From Climacteris rufus (taxonomy: Eukaryota > Chordata > Aves > Passeriformes > Climacteridae): a DNA stretch of 64,000 bases. A program made the translations under genes and the position numbers. Location of the stretch: the NCBI GenBank assembly GCA_013398175.1, contig VZRZ01006835.1, positions 62,001 through 126,000 of the forward strand, in the 5' to 3' direction. Shown in pieces: positions 11,251-23,500 of this stretch (positions are counted from its first letter, which is position 1; each line of letters starts with the position of its first letter). The notes under the pieces were generated by a model. It did not search any database and was not told where the DNA came from. It saw only the letters and a list, made by a program, of their open reading frames with translations.

Positions 11251-14200
11251 CCTTTTTGCCATAATACTTTAAAATACTTGTTGCAGTTGTTTTTGCAGGC
11301 TGGGAGCTAAAGGCAAAGAGCCCTGCTCAGAAATAAATCATAAAGGAGGGTGCCAGTCATATATCTGAGAAATATCCTTGCAAAACCTCACAATTGTTTT
11401 TGGAAACTGCCCTGTGCTGCTTTTATTACTTATAAATGCCAAGGAAGAAATTAAATTGCTTTTCACAGTGTATCCCTCCAACCTGGGGAAGTTTCTGCTG
11501 AAGTCTCTGGAGGAGAGAGCTTTCCTTAATCCCCTTAAAATTGATGTGAGTGCTCCAGGTTGTTTTGTTGTTCAAGCCCTCTTTGTCCTTTGGTCTTCCC
11601 TTGCTGTTCTGAGGATGGGGGAGAGGGGTGATTGGTTTTGGGACAGTTTTATTGCATTATTCTGCATCACTGTAGTGTGGTTGTACACTGGCTCTGTTGG
11701 GGTTTGTCGCTTTTAAGCTGATTTTTGAGTTGTGGCACTGAAGACTTTGCTCTCTGCACATCTTGAACATCTTTCCTCACATTTCTGATGACTTATTTGA
11801 CAGAAGGGATAATTAAAAATTACAAGTCTGGAGATACAGCAGAGATAGTGGGATGGAGGAAGCGATTTTTCTTTGCTGAGGTTGTGTTGTGAACAAAACC
11901 TTCAAGGCTTTGAGCAAAACTCTGTGTGGCAGAAAGAAAATGGGACAGTTTGACTTGATGAGGATTTATGTCTGTTGGGTTTCTCTGCCTTTAAATACTG
12001 TCTACCACAGAAGCTGAGTTATTAAAGCTCGATGACTGATGGATCCACACAGACCAAGGAGTGACCCTGAACCTCTGCTAAGCTTTGAAAACCCAAAGTT
12101 CATTTATTTAGATTTTCTTTCTGTCTCTAGAACTAGAATGGAAGAAAAAGGAATTGAGGGCTCACCTCATAAGGTCAGAGAAGAGCAGGAGCCCTCAGAG
12201 GTGATTGAGTTGTTGTGAACATAACATTTCTGCAAGTAAGACTTAAGTCTTGGGCTACATTTCCTGGAAATCTGCTGGAATTAGAGACTGGACTTTGTAC
12301 ATTCATTTGCCTTGGATGTTTATCTGACCACTCCACACCTCGGGTTTTGGAATTGATACTCAATATTTCATCTTAAATTGGTGATGTGTAAGCTAAATAT
12401 TCTCTGACTATGAAGTGCAGCTGCAGGAGACCCCTTGGGTCCCCAGGGCCCAGCATTGAGGAGCTGTGCATGACCTGCACCAGGACTGCTCTTTTCAATG
12501 CTGAGAGCCTGGGGGAGAAAAGGCTTTGAACAGAGCTGGATTTGCTTCCTCAGCTTTTGTAAATTCTCACATTTGCCCAGGGCTTTAAAGGCAGAAGAGA
12601 GAACAGACCCTCTACAACCACGTTTTAGTCTCCAGCCAGGATAAAAATGGACTAAATCAGAAATGCCATGTGCCAGGTTTGCAGTGTCCCAAAAAATGTA
12701 ATTTATTTTAACATTAATTTTTTCCTCCCTTATATCTCAGGATGCAGACACACACACAGAACCTCCCCACACCCCCAGCTTTTTTATTTGCACTTTTGCA
12801 GCATCCAAGTGGACACAAAGCACTGAAAGACACGAGGTGATTTCTCCCTTGTTTCCTATGAATTTTGCACGGGAAGCAGGCACGGGCAGAGGTGTCTCTG
12901 AGTGCTGAAGAGCAGAGCTCTGCTGGGCCAACAGCCCCGGTGAGGCAGCCCCAGGACACCCTGCAAGGTCAATAATGGTCTCTGAACCAGAGCAGCCTCA
13001 CAGACTCACCTGGGATCAGGCTGCAGGTCAAAAGGTGTTTATTGTCAGAAATTGTGGCTTTGCAGGTGCTTCCACACCTGCCCCCTCTCCAAACTGTTTT
13101 CTCAGCGTGAGCTTGCTCAGACTGATATTAACATTTCAATTTTGATCACTAATTAAACTGACCACCACAAATCTCAGAGGTCAAATGCAGTTTGGGTTTG
13201 TATCAGTTAATTTCTGTCTTTGCAGTAGGACTCTGACAAAATGCTGAGAAAATGTTGCCTTTATGTCAGGATGGTTCTATTCCCTTTAGTGTCTTGTGTA
13301 TTTAAACTTCTGCTCAGCCCTATAAATGCCATCTTGTTTCCCAGAATTTTCCAAGGGATGGAAAGCTTATTTAAGTTTTTAAACAGCTGTAGTAATAGGC
13401 AAACATGTCATTAAGATCCTAATCAAATACACACAATTATTTTATTGTGCAAGCTTGGAGTTTTAATAGAATTAAAAATACAATTGAATTCAAATTCCAA
13501 GGTAACATAATCCCCCTCTGTGGTTCTGCTGATTGGAATTTTAAATTCCACACAAGAATAAATGAATTTAACTCTGTTTTGTAAAGCACCACGGTACCAA
13601 AATGTGTCATCTGTAATGACATGCTCATCAGATTTGGTTGTATAATTTGTACCTTTAATTTATTGGGCAGTGAGACTCTTAATATGTACTTCATGTGTCT
13701 CCAAAGGTTTTATTTGGCCTCCAGCCTGAAGAATATCAATATTGTAAGGATTAAGCAACCAAACAAAAAAATCAAATAGTCCAACAGAGAGACTAAATCA
13801 ATATAAAAGAAATGTTTGGGTTGCGTGGAGTCATTGGACAAGGCAGAGGGATAAAGCTGGGGAGAAATCGATGTGCAGAGGAGAGACAGCCTGAAAGAGC
13901 TTCTCCAGCCCAGCCAGGAAAAAAGGGCTGGAAAAAAGAACTGGAAAGTTTGTGGTGCTGAGCTGAGTGTGGGTGATGGGGTGATTGCCCAAGCCACCAC
14001 ATCAAACCTTTTTCCTGGTGTTTGACCCCAAAACTGCCCCAGCCCAGGGTGGCTCCGTGGGGTGAGGCTGGTGCCACAGCAGCTGAGTGATGGTTGTGAT
14101 TGTGTAGATAGAGAAAAATTCTGAAGTGTCCAGAGAGAGAGGAGGGTTGAAAGGTCATGGAAAACACAAACTGCATAATTTATCCACAGGATGGGGTAGA

Positions 14201-16558
14201 AATTTTGAGTACAAATCTGTAATTAACAGCCCTATAATTGACTCCTAGGCCCATCATCTGTACAGTTAACTCCTTTCTGCTCATGTTGGACAGGCATTCC
14301 TTTGATCCAGACAGTGTTTGTAATTTCAAATCTATAGTTTTTAACTGAAAATCCATGTGGCTGAAGAAGATTAAAGTCTCCTCAAGGAGGACACTGCCAG
14401 CATACACAGTATTTCTGGCTGATTTAAGAGTTTTGAGGATCTTATACCCTGAAGGTGACATGCTCCCTGTCAGACATGAGGCAAATCAAAAGTTGAAGCT
14501 TTTTTTTAAATTTGTCAGTGGGTCTGTTGTGGATTTTTGTAGTTAGCCAATAATTTCTGTGTCAGCAAAGCTTTTGGAGATCTGCTGCTGACACTGAGCT
14601 CCCTGGGGCTGCTGCAAAGGTGTGGGTTTGCTTTTGCTATGGACTCCTAGAGCTGATCCCAGCAGGGAAATCCCTGAAACTTGTAAATCAGGCAAAGAAA
14701 ATGCATAATTATTTCCTGTGATACATTCTCATGCGTTTCACAGAGAGACTGTTAGAGATGCAGCTCTGGCTGCTTTATTTTTACATTTGTAACTCCTTTG
14801 CCTTTCAAAGACCCGTCCTTCCATGAAAATTTATGGTGGGTGCAAAATTTCTCATCTCCCAAACAAACCAAGTAGCTGGAAAGGAGCAGCCCATTAAGAT
14901 GCACGATGCTTTGCTCTAAGTGACAGCCCATACATCACAGCCTGGGCAATATTACATTTTAATGCACTGCTGAAGCCTCGTGCTCAGTGGATCCACAGCC
15001 CCCAGCATTGCTCAGGGATGAAGTCACTCCTTGAGGGAACTGAGGGAGGTCACACCGATGCTATAAAAAGGTGTCAGGCCTTTGGTATGTTGTTTGTAAA
15101 AGTAAAAGAAACAAGAATCTGGGCGTCTGCTTGCTCTCACTGTTAGAGGAGGTGTTTAGGAACTTCAAGTGGGTTCCTTTCTTACTGCTTTTTAATAAAT
15201 GTGATTTATTAGGAGACTGAAGAATGCTGTTAGCAGAAAGGCTTGTGAGAAAAATTAACAGAAAGCATGACTTGGGGTGAAGCTGAGAGCAAACTCACTA
15301 AATTTGGCAAGGAACACATTAACAAAACAATGCACTTGGGCACTAAAAAAATCCCTACAGTCAAGCAACAGAGTCAAGAAGAACACCCTTCTGAGTGGAA
15401 ATGGGTGTTAGAGACACACACGGGGCCAGACTCACAATTTTCACAAAAAGTAACACAAGAACGTGTCGAGTAGCAGCACTAAATTTCCCCAAACTTTATT
15501 TTATTCCTCCTTTGCTGTTTAATGTAGGCTTTGTTTAATTTCTTTAATGTAGGCTGCCTGCCCTGCCGTGAGCTCAGGATACAGGGACTGTCTGGAGTTG
15601 TCTGGAGCAGCCCATGCGGATTCCTCTGAATTTTGGGGCGCTTCACAGAGGAATTTCACTGCTCCTCTCCCCGGGGTGATTCCCAACCCAGCCCATCCCG
15701 AATGTGGGGGATCCTCCCCGCAGGAGCTGCCGGGCAGTGCTGGGGGGACCTGCCCTGCATCCGTAAAATTGGATGAAATTGGTTCCTGCTTCGAGAAGCT
15801 GCTCATCTCTCTGAATTCCTGCTCTTCCCCATTTTCTCTGAGCTCTGGCGTTCTCTCCTGAAGTATCCTCCAGGATGTGGCAGCTTTGTTTCTTTTATTT
15901 CCGAGGGGTCAAGGGCTTACAGGGCGATAAATCGAGGAGAAGGGGGAAAAAAAACCCACCCAAGCCCCAGAGCCCGACAATGCCGAAAGAAAGTGACATC
16001 GCCAGCACTTCTTTCCTTGCAGCAAATGAATTCTTTGTGAGTGGCAGGGAGGTGGAGGAGTGATCTCTCACTCCAAAGGCCACAGCATCCTCGGCACAAA
16101 GGGAACCCGGCAGGCTCCGAGCTCCGGAGCATCCCCAACCCACCCCGGCCTCAGCCACAAATCCCTCCACGGGCACCGGGGGCTGCTCAGGTAATTCAAA
16201 GGAGAAACACGTCCCTTTGAGCTCCTCTCCTTTGTGCAGGGGACAGGTTATGCAGTTAAAGGTGGGATGATTTAGCCCTGTGGACTCCAGAGTGATGGTG
16301 AAGATGAGGGAAGGCATCCCCAGCGATGGGGTTTGTGCGAGGAGGGCAGCAGTGTGGGCACTGTGCATGCACTGCTTTAATATTCCCTCTGGGTGTAGCA
16401 GTGACCTCCAAATGTCACACACAGGACGAAATGCTTGGTAATAAATCAGATTTCTGGGCTGCTCTCAACACCTGTGCTGTCCAGAGCCCCGAATTCGGCT
16501 GCTGCCAGGGACCATCCCACAAACCCCTCCAGAGCTGGATTTCCAGGAGGAACCTTGT
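11251..16558. other. Non-coding stretch with a CpG-richer end
   Basis: There is no exon or transposon in 11251-15480. From about 15550 to 16170 CpG rises (CCCCGGGGTGATTCCC, GGCGATAAATCGAGG, CCCGGCAGGCTCCGAGCTCC). That may be a small intronic CpG island or enhancer; no start codon with a credible downstream exon was found. Confidence 0.5.
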
Positions 16559-16677
16559 CCTGGGGTTTGGACAGCAGCAGCACAATCTGCCCTGGGGTTT
16601 GGAAAGCAGCAGCACAATCTGCCCTGGGGTTTGGAAAGCAGGAGCACACTCTGCCCTGGGGTTTGGAAAGCAGCAAA
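16559..16677 (+). repeat. 32-bp minisatellite, about 3.7 copies
   Basis: The unit starts CCTGGGGTTTGGAAAGCAGC and ends AGCACAATCTGC. Copies start at 16559, 16591, 16623 and 16655 (the last one partial), with a few substitutions (GGACAGC, CAGGAGCACACTC). Because 32 is not a multiple of three, the frames that cross it show the same repeat in three different translations, which argues against coding. Confidence 0.95.
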
Positions 16678-18411
16678 GGTTTGGTGATCTCTGTTCTGAA
16701 TGGGTCCTCTCCACTTCTTCCCACGTGCAAAATCCTGTCCAGCCTTCCAGTTTCCCCCCAGAACGGGTGCTCAGCTCCACCTGCGCTCATTGATTTATTT
16801 CTGTTGAAATGTAATGATCAAAGCAGGAAGTGATAAGAAAGTTCCTCTCCCCCCTGAAAGATCCTTTCATGAATAATTCCCATGTGTGTGTTCCTTGCTC
16901 ATTGTCACAGCAGAGCCTTGGCAGATGAAGAGGTCAGTCCTTGGCCTACAAAAATGTTAATTCAGAGCTGAATTCCTTTATTTTTTTTTCCTTCCAGTTT
17001 GCCATCCCTTTGTTTAAAATGAAAATCCCTCCAATTAGCTTTCTTATGCACAAAAATGTATTAAAGATAAGGCAATTTTAGGCTACTTGGGCTTGTTCGA
17101 CCTCGGAAGGTGTAGGAGTTAGAATGAGTTGTATTGTCTGAAATTCTAATATCACATCCCACACCTGGCAACCCTGCTATGTATCCTGGAAAATCATAAC
17201 CCACCAATTGAGCAGTATTCCCTGAGTTCGCACCAGTTTAAGCAGAAGGAGGATATTTCTCCTATTTTGTTTTCCCATCTCAATGCTGCTTGAAAGTCCC
17301 TTAATTAATTAAGCCATCTGAGAACTGATGTAACCAGCTTAGGGAAAATACCAGGAATTGGTGATACTCAGTACAAAAGAAACCTGATTTTGGATTAAGC
17401 CCACTGTAGTGCTTCTTGTGAATTCATGACTCTTCCTGCCTTTCTTTTTTTCCTCTTTTGAGGCCGCTTCAGAAGATGAAGTTGGAAGAACAATGAAGCC
17501 ACACTCTCAGATTTCCAGCCAAAAGGATGCCCTTCTCCTTTTTCATCTCATGTTTATTATTTTACCCCATCAAATAAAAACAAAAAATCAGATACTTCTG
17601 TTAGAGTAAAAGGAATGTGTAGGAGGAACTAAAGGAAAACAGGCTGGAGGCTTCCTAGAGAAAGGCGAAATCTTATTGTTTGTTCCTTATCAACAGAAAG
17701 CAACAGCCACATTAAGTGGGTCTGGATAACAGAGTAATTAATTCCTCTGTCTGAAACTTTATGTCATCTCTACATGTGATTAGGGAAGGGCTGGGATGAA
17801 AGGCTTTGTCTCTCGAGCTGCTGCTCTGTTTTATTTCTCGAGGTTATTGTGACAACATCCTCCTCCTCCAGCCCACGCTGGGGCTGTGGCAAAGCTCTCC
17901 CAAACCCTTCTGTCCATCGGGAGCACCCAGATGTGGGGTTTGCACATCTGTGCTTGGTGTGAAGCCCCAAAAGGCCCCTGCCCATCAGGAGCTGTCAAAC
18001 CAAAGGGCTGTGGGTGGGGTGATGCTTTTCCTCCTGGCTTCCCTCCCTGAGAGCAGCAGGATGGCCTTGGCCTGGGAAGGGAGAGGGGAGCAGTGGATGC
18101 TTCTGCAGTTTTCCTTTGCTGGGAAACGGCCAGAACGAAGGATTGGTGGGAGGCTGAGGGTTTCAGGGCAGGAGCAGAGCAGGGGTTGTCCTGTTCTGTA
18201 TCACAGATCCCTGCATGGCCAAAGCCAGGGACCTCACGGGAGCTGCAGCAGGGACTGTACCGAAGGTTGTAGAAAAGGTGGGGTCATTTTTTTTGGTGGA
18301 AAACCTCCACACCTCTTTTTAGAGTGTGGAAATAACCGGCATGAGGAGCATCTGCACTGCTGCTCTGTGTTCTCACCCTTTGTCTCCCGTGTGCTGGGGA
18401 CCCTAAAAGCG

Positions 18412-18465
18412 CACAGGACAGGGAATACTCCCCTGGAGCACAGGACAGGGAATACTCCCCTGGAG
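18412..18465 (+). repeat. Perfect 27-bp tandem duplication
   Basis: Two identical head-to-tail copies of a unit starting CACAGGACAGGGAATACTCC, at 18412-18438 and 18439-18465. It lies within the longest open frame of the window and its 27-base length keeps that frame open. Confidence 0.95.
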
Positions 18466-18782
18466 CTCAAGGGGTCTAAGCAAGGAGTGTCTGTTTTTAC
18501 TGTAATCATTATTATTGTTGCAAATGCCGCTGTTCCCACCTGCCTGCACCTTTCTCCCGAGGATAGAGACAGGATAGATAGGATGTGTGGTGCTTCCTGG
18601 GACATTCCCCTGCCTGCTCCGCTTGCCCTGCCCGTTTCCTGCTAAGCGCACTCAGGCTTTGCAAAATGGGGATCACTAATCTTTGCTTTCCCTAGTTTTC
18701 CTCAAACCATTTAAAGACCCATTGGAGGTCAGTGAGAGCTTTGAACTCTTCGAATTATATTCTGAATAGGCTCCCATTTGCC

Positions 18783-19215
18783 CTTTGTATTCATTTGCAG
18801 TAATCAGTCTCTTCCCCGCTATCGCCGGCTGAGCCACTCACCGCTTCCCCACTCCACTGCTGCAGTTTGCATTGCGTTGTCGATTATGACCCAGTTTGGG
18901 TAATTTGTCCTCGTAATGATTCATTTATCACTATCCAGAACCCTCTTCAGCAAAACACTTCAATGTGCTTTCAAACGCTCTACTTACAAAGAATTAAAAT
19001 AAGCATTTGCTTGGATGGTCTGGAGGTGGAGAAATTGTGTGTAATCACGCCTCTCGCTCGCTGATAGTGCTGACAAATGTTCCACCTTACAGCATTTTGC
19101 AAAAAGTAACAATTGGAGATAAATAATTTTGAGAAGCTGAATCAAATAACAGCAGCGCGTCATTCCTGATTAGATTTGACATTGTGCTAACATCCATCTT
19201 CCCCAAAGTGCTGCG
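18783..19215. promoter_or_regulatory. Candidate conserved non-coding enhancer
   Basis: An AT-rich block that nevertheless retains many CpGs (CTATCGCCGGC, GCGTTGTCGATTATGA, CCTCGTAATGATTCATTTAT, CACGCCTCTCGCTCGCTGAT, GCAGCGCGTCATTCC). It carries homeodomain-type TAAT cores, GATA and TGACAT words and no repeat. Retained CpGs in intronic AT-rich DNA are typical of constrained enhancers; conservation itself was not tested. Confidence 0.4.
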
Positions 19216-19485
19216 ATGGTGCAAGGCTTTCCTGCTGGAATCTGCCTCTACATTATAAAACTGTCCAAAATGTACAGAAAGATTGATTTCAATTCCGGGA
19301 TCATTGATTTGCTAGAGAACAACAGAGGAAACCGTGGTGTTTGGTGGATACCTTCAGAGCACGTTTATAGAATTGATTCTTTTGCAACCAAATGCAGAAG
19401 AAATACAGAGTTGGTTCAATTTGAATGCTGCTCCACATGGCCAATAGTTCTGCAGCCAGTACAGCTGGTTTTATTTACATTAATA

Positions 19486-19540
19486 TAAACACACACACAT
19501 CTATAGATATAAATATAAGTGTGTGTATATATATATAAAC
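19486..19540 (+). repeat. Complex (AC)n / (GT)n(AT)n low-complexity tract with complementary arms
   Basis: ACACACACACAT is followed within 20 bases by GTGTGTGTATATATATAT, so the AC arm can pair with the GT arm as a hairpin. It directly follows the enhancer-like block at 18.8-19.2 kb. Confidence 0.85.
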
Positions 19541-20071
19541 CTTTACCAGCTGAGTTGTGACAGTGAAAACTACCTGGATCCAAGCAAAGCTGTTACATCT
19601 TTCCTGAAACTCTCCTCTACTCCTCTACATTTTTATTTAAACCACATTGAAAGCTAAGTCTTGACTAAATAGGTTGGGGAAAGTTTTAATGTGTGAACGT
19701 GTTGACTCTGAGTACCGCTAAATACTTTGTTTAATTTGCATTTGTTAGAAAATTTTCCCATTAAAACCGCAGCAGAGCGTGAGCTGTGGTACTGTGAATG
19801 GTTTCAGGACAGGACTTTTACACCTTATTAGCACTGCAGTAAGGGAAAAATACTTTAAAAAGCATTAGGGAGAAAAAAAATGTCATTAAAAACATATTTG
19901 TCAGCTTCCAGAGATGCTAGTGAATAGGAACATAATGGCATTAACAGCTGGAGATCTTCTTCTTTTCCAGGGAAAACTTTAACCTCGCACAGTTCTTTTA
20001 TGTTGGTATGGAAATGTGCACTAATGACGGCTCTTCCCAGGACAGGAGCGATTGGGGGTTTAAGATGTGGC

Positions 20072-20088
20072 AAAAAAAAAAAAAAAAA
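20072..20088 (+). repeat. Poly(A) run, 17 bases
   Basis: A single uninterrupted A17 between GTGGC and GGCTC. No upstream processed-gene sequence or target-site duplication is evident, so it is not called a retrocopy tail. Confidence 0.9.
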
Positions 20089-20219
20089 GGCTCATGTGTG
20101 CATAAGCCTTTACACTTATTTGTATTTGAATTCCAATTATTTATTTTTAGCATATAAATAAAAGTAATTACAAAGAGTAACAAGAGGAGGCTGTGAAAGA
20201 AGCCAAAAAATGGAGATTT

Positions 20220-20560
20220 TACACCTAGATGTTATTTTTTGGTGCTGGTGGTGGTGGCAACGCTGTTCTTGTCACACGAGGAGGAAAACCCGGGAGAAGG
20301 TGTCTGATATTCTCTCTGCAAACACTGCAGAGGCTGAGGAGCAATTCTGGGGGGAGGGAGGCTGGTTTTGCTTTTCATTAGCCTAATCTCGTCAGCATTT
20401 AATAGCAAAAACATGATAAACCTCATGTTCTTTTCATTAAAGAAACCTGTATCTCCTCTCGTTCCGTGCGTGCTGTCTGCTGGCATTATTAGAGAGTTTA
20501 TCACTCTGGCTCCTCATGCAAATTACAAAGGGATTGGAAGGATTTGATCTGCAGCTGAAG
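20220..20560. promoter_or_regulatory. Candidate enhancer with a perfect octamer ATGCAAAT
   Basis: A perfect POU octamer ATGCAAAT is at 20516-20523. Around it are CATTAGCCTAATCTC, AGCATTTAATAG, TCATTAAAGAAACC and CGTTCCGTGCGTG, with retained CpGs and no repeat. Confidence 0.35.
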
Positions 20561-23500
20561 AAGGTAACTGGTGGATCCAGTGGACCTGAGCACCATAATT
20601 GGCACCTAAATATGCTTGAGGCAGATGGTGCTGTAGATTGTGCCAGCAAACTGCTTCTTGACCATGGGTTCTTCTCTGCTGTGTGTTATTTTGTAGATTT
20701 AAATCTATCCTTTATTCTTGTCAAAATACCACTGGGAGTGCTTAGAAGCGTAATTTTAAGCTACTTACTTCGAAAGGTATTAATGAAGAGAAATGAATTA
20801 AAATCACAGCAAATTTTTATAGGGAGTCTTTGTCTCGGGATAAAAGTGACATCTGTGTGTGACTTAGGCTGAGAACTACATCTGGGACAGGTTTCCCATT
20901 TGTGTCAGAGGAAAAGCAAGAGCTGAGTGCTAAAAATTGATGCAAACAGACAACCCAAAATGAGCTGACCTTTGAAAGGGAGGGAACTTTCCAGTGCAGC
21001 AAGAGCCTGCAAATGTACTTATCTTGCCTTTTTCTCATGTTAGCTTCATAACCTCTGATGATAACTTAATGATCAGCAGCAGAAGGGCCCTTTTAATGAG
21101 AAACATGAAGAATATGTGTAGTCTGAGCAGACTGTGAAAATGTGATGTTTAAAATACCACAGAGATACCCTGTGTGTGTTTGTGCTCTCTGTGTGAGCCC
21201 AACATCACCAGCTCCACACATTCCAATGCTGAGATGTTCAAACAGTATCTGTCTCCCACCTCCCTGAGAGTGTCTTAAAATTGTCTTTGAAATGTGATTA
21301 AAGTACACCCTTTGATTCACAGGATGGTGTTTTCAGTCTGGGCTCAGCTGCATTTTAAGCTGCAGCGTTCCAAAACCAAAGCTGAGCTGTTCAGGCTGTT
21401 GGGCTCCGAGAAGATAAAGAGCTGCTTAGGGGTGCAGCGAAGTCACCATTGCTTTCTGCTACAATCAGAACAGAAATATTGCAAGGGTGGGTATAAGGGA
21501 ACAGGAGGAGCCTCCTGCTCACCTGCCCTGGTCTCCCCATTGTTGGGGCTGCTGTGCCACCTGTAAATCAGGAGCAGCACCAACCAAACGAGTCAACAGA
21601 GCCCCACAAATATGAAGCACTTTGCCAGGGAAAATCAAACTGCTGTAATACGTGAATCACTGCTCCCCCTCTGATTCTCTCTCTGTGTTGGTTTTTCCTG
21701 TGTGTGTTTTATGAGCTGCTTTGCAGTTGCCTTCTTGGCCAAACCAGTCCTCCAGCAGCACTGCAAGGCCTCCTGCAGCTCAGGCAGTTTGACCCACCAC
21801 GGCAGCTCTCCAGAGCCTAATGCAGGTCCAGCCCCTCCGGGATACCCAGAGAAACCTCCCCAAAATGCCGTCATTTGTGCTCTTTGCTTTCCACTGGCTA
21901 CCTGTGATTTCCCCTTTTATCAGGCTGAACAAACACATTTCAACTGCAGCTATCAATAAGCATCTGAAGGTTTTCCTAGCTCGGGATTTACCGGGGAGGA
22001 ATTTGGAGTTAATGGCCCTGCCTGTGATGCTGTTGCTAAGAAACCCTGGCTTGGCTCTGCAATGTCCTTTTGCAGCTTGGCCAGTTCCTCCCTGATGGAA
22101 ACGCTCCTGTTTCAGCCTCTTGGCTTGTCCAGAGGGTGTGCTCTGCTCGCCTGGCTCAGCCCTCTGCAAAATGGAGTGGGAAGCCAATTTCCCCTATTTT
22201 CTACCCACCTTAGCCCTTGGTTTCTGAAGCCAAGAACCCCCTCCTGCCCTTGGCACGTGTGTTTGCTCTCCGGGACTGGAGTGTTCCCGCTCCTGAGTGG
22301 CTCGTATCCAGGAGATATCATCACCTGGCTGGAGACACAGGGACAATTTAAAAGCATAACCCATCTGTTTTACACTGGCAGCACGCAGTTTTCTCGTTGC
22401 CATGGCAAACCTGGAAAGAAGAGCAGAGAGTGATGCTCAGGTGAGGGGACTGCTTCAGCGGGGAGGCAGGAAACAGGCTTGGCGTCCTTTTCTTCTTAAC
22501 CGAGTGAAGAAATCCATAGGGATAAAACCAGATGCTTCTGCTGTGGGACTTTCCTTGAGCCACCACAATCTCCTGGGCTGACATTTGTATGGGAGAGCCA
22601 AGGCACCCTGCACTGAGTCCTTACAGGCTTGATGGGACTTTGTTTGCAGGGAGGGTGTTTGTCCCAGTGTCTGCTTTGGGTCTGACACCGGGCAAGCCAC
22701 ATAGTTCCTCTCCCTTATTTCTGGTGTGTGGGTGCAAGGAAAATGCTGGAAGCTGAAGATGGGGTTTCTAAAGACCAGGGGTCCTCCTAAAGTCCAGGTT
22801 TCCCTGTGTTTTTCCCTTCCCCAAGCTGGCACAGCAGTCCCTCATGTGTCTGGAGCCCATTGCTTCACCCCAGTGTTGCTGACTCAACCCTTGGTCAGAT
22901 TGGCCTTCTGTGGATCATGAAATCATTGTGAGACATTGAGAAAAAGCAATTCAGAGGAAAGACACATCATTCTGATGTGATGAAGTCCACCACAGACCTT
23001 GAAGTTACACTGGTGAGAGCAGAGGTGGCCTCTATTCAGCTGGAGCTATTCAGGGGGTTGTTTCTTATTTACAGAACAGAATATTTTGCATTGGGATTGA
23101 AATTGAGCAGATTTGGTGCTGATCTCACCCTGACTTTATAAGAATTAGAGTAAACAAATCTCTTGAACTGTGTGGTCTCCTGTGAACCTCTGCATCTCCT
23201 AAATATGACACCAAAATTAGTTGATGGAGCTGTATTATAATTTTCCACTCTTCTGTCTTTTGGACATAATTAGCAGGGGCACTTTCTGTCAATCAAGTGT
23301 CAAAATTAAATGCTTTCCTTTCATCCATCAAAATTCTTGTGCCAAAGAGAATGGTTGTTCCCTTGGACAGCTGCCATGGAGCAGAGCGATGGGCTGGGTT
23401 ATTAACAGCAGAATTAACTTCTAATGTTAATGTTGCTGTTTACACAGGTTCAGGAGCCACATGAAGATGAAAGGCTCTCAGAAACTGTGCCACTGTCACT

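Noticed and set aside
15895..16422. 175-codon minus-strand open frame
   Set aside because: No recognisable domain, no splice sites, and it lies in a CpG-richer region where stops are rarer.
16326..16833. Overlapping frames of 114-155 codons with repeated 'PWGLES'/'ALGFGK'-like words
   Set aside because: The repetition comes from the 32-bp minisatellite read in three frames on both strands, not from protein repeats.
20060..20180. Processed pseudogene ending in the A17 run
   Set aside because: No coding-like sequence precedes the run and no target-site duplication is visible.
20490..20567. Possible exon ending AAGAAG|GTAACT
   Set aside because: One frame is open, but no pyrimidine tract precedes the AG; an enhancer reading of the block fits better.
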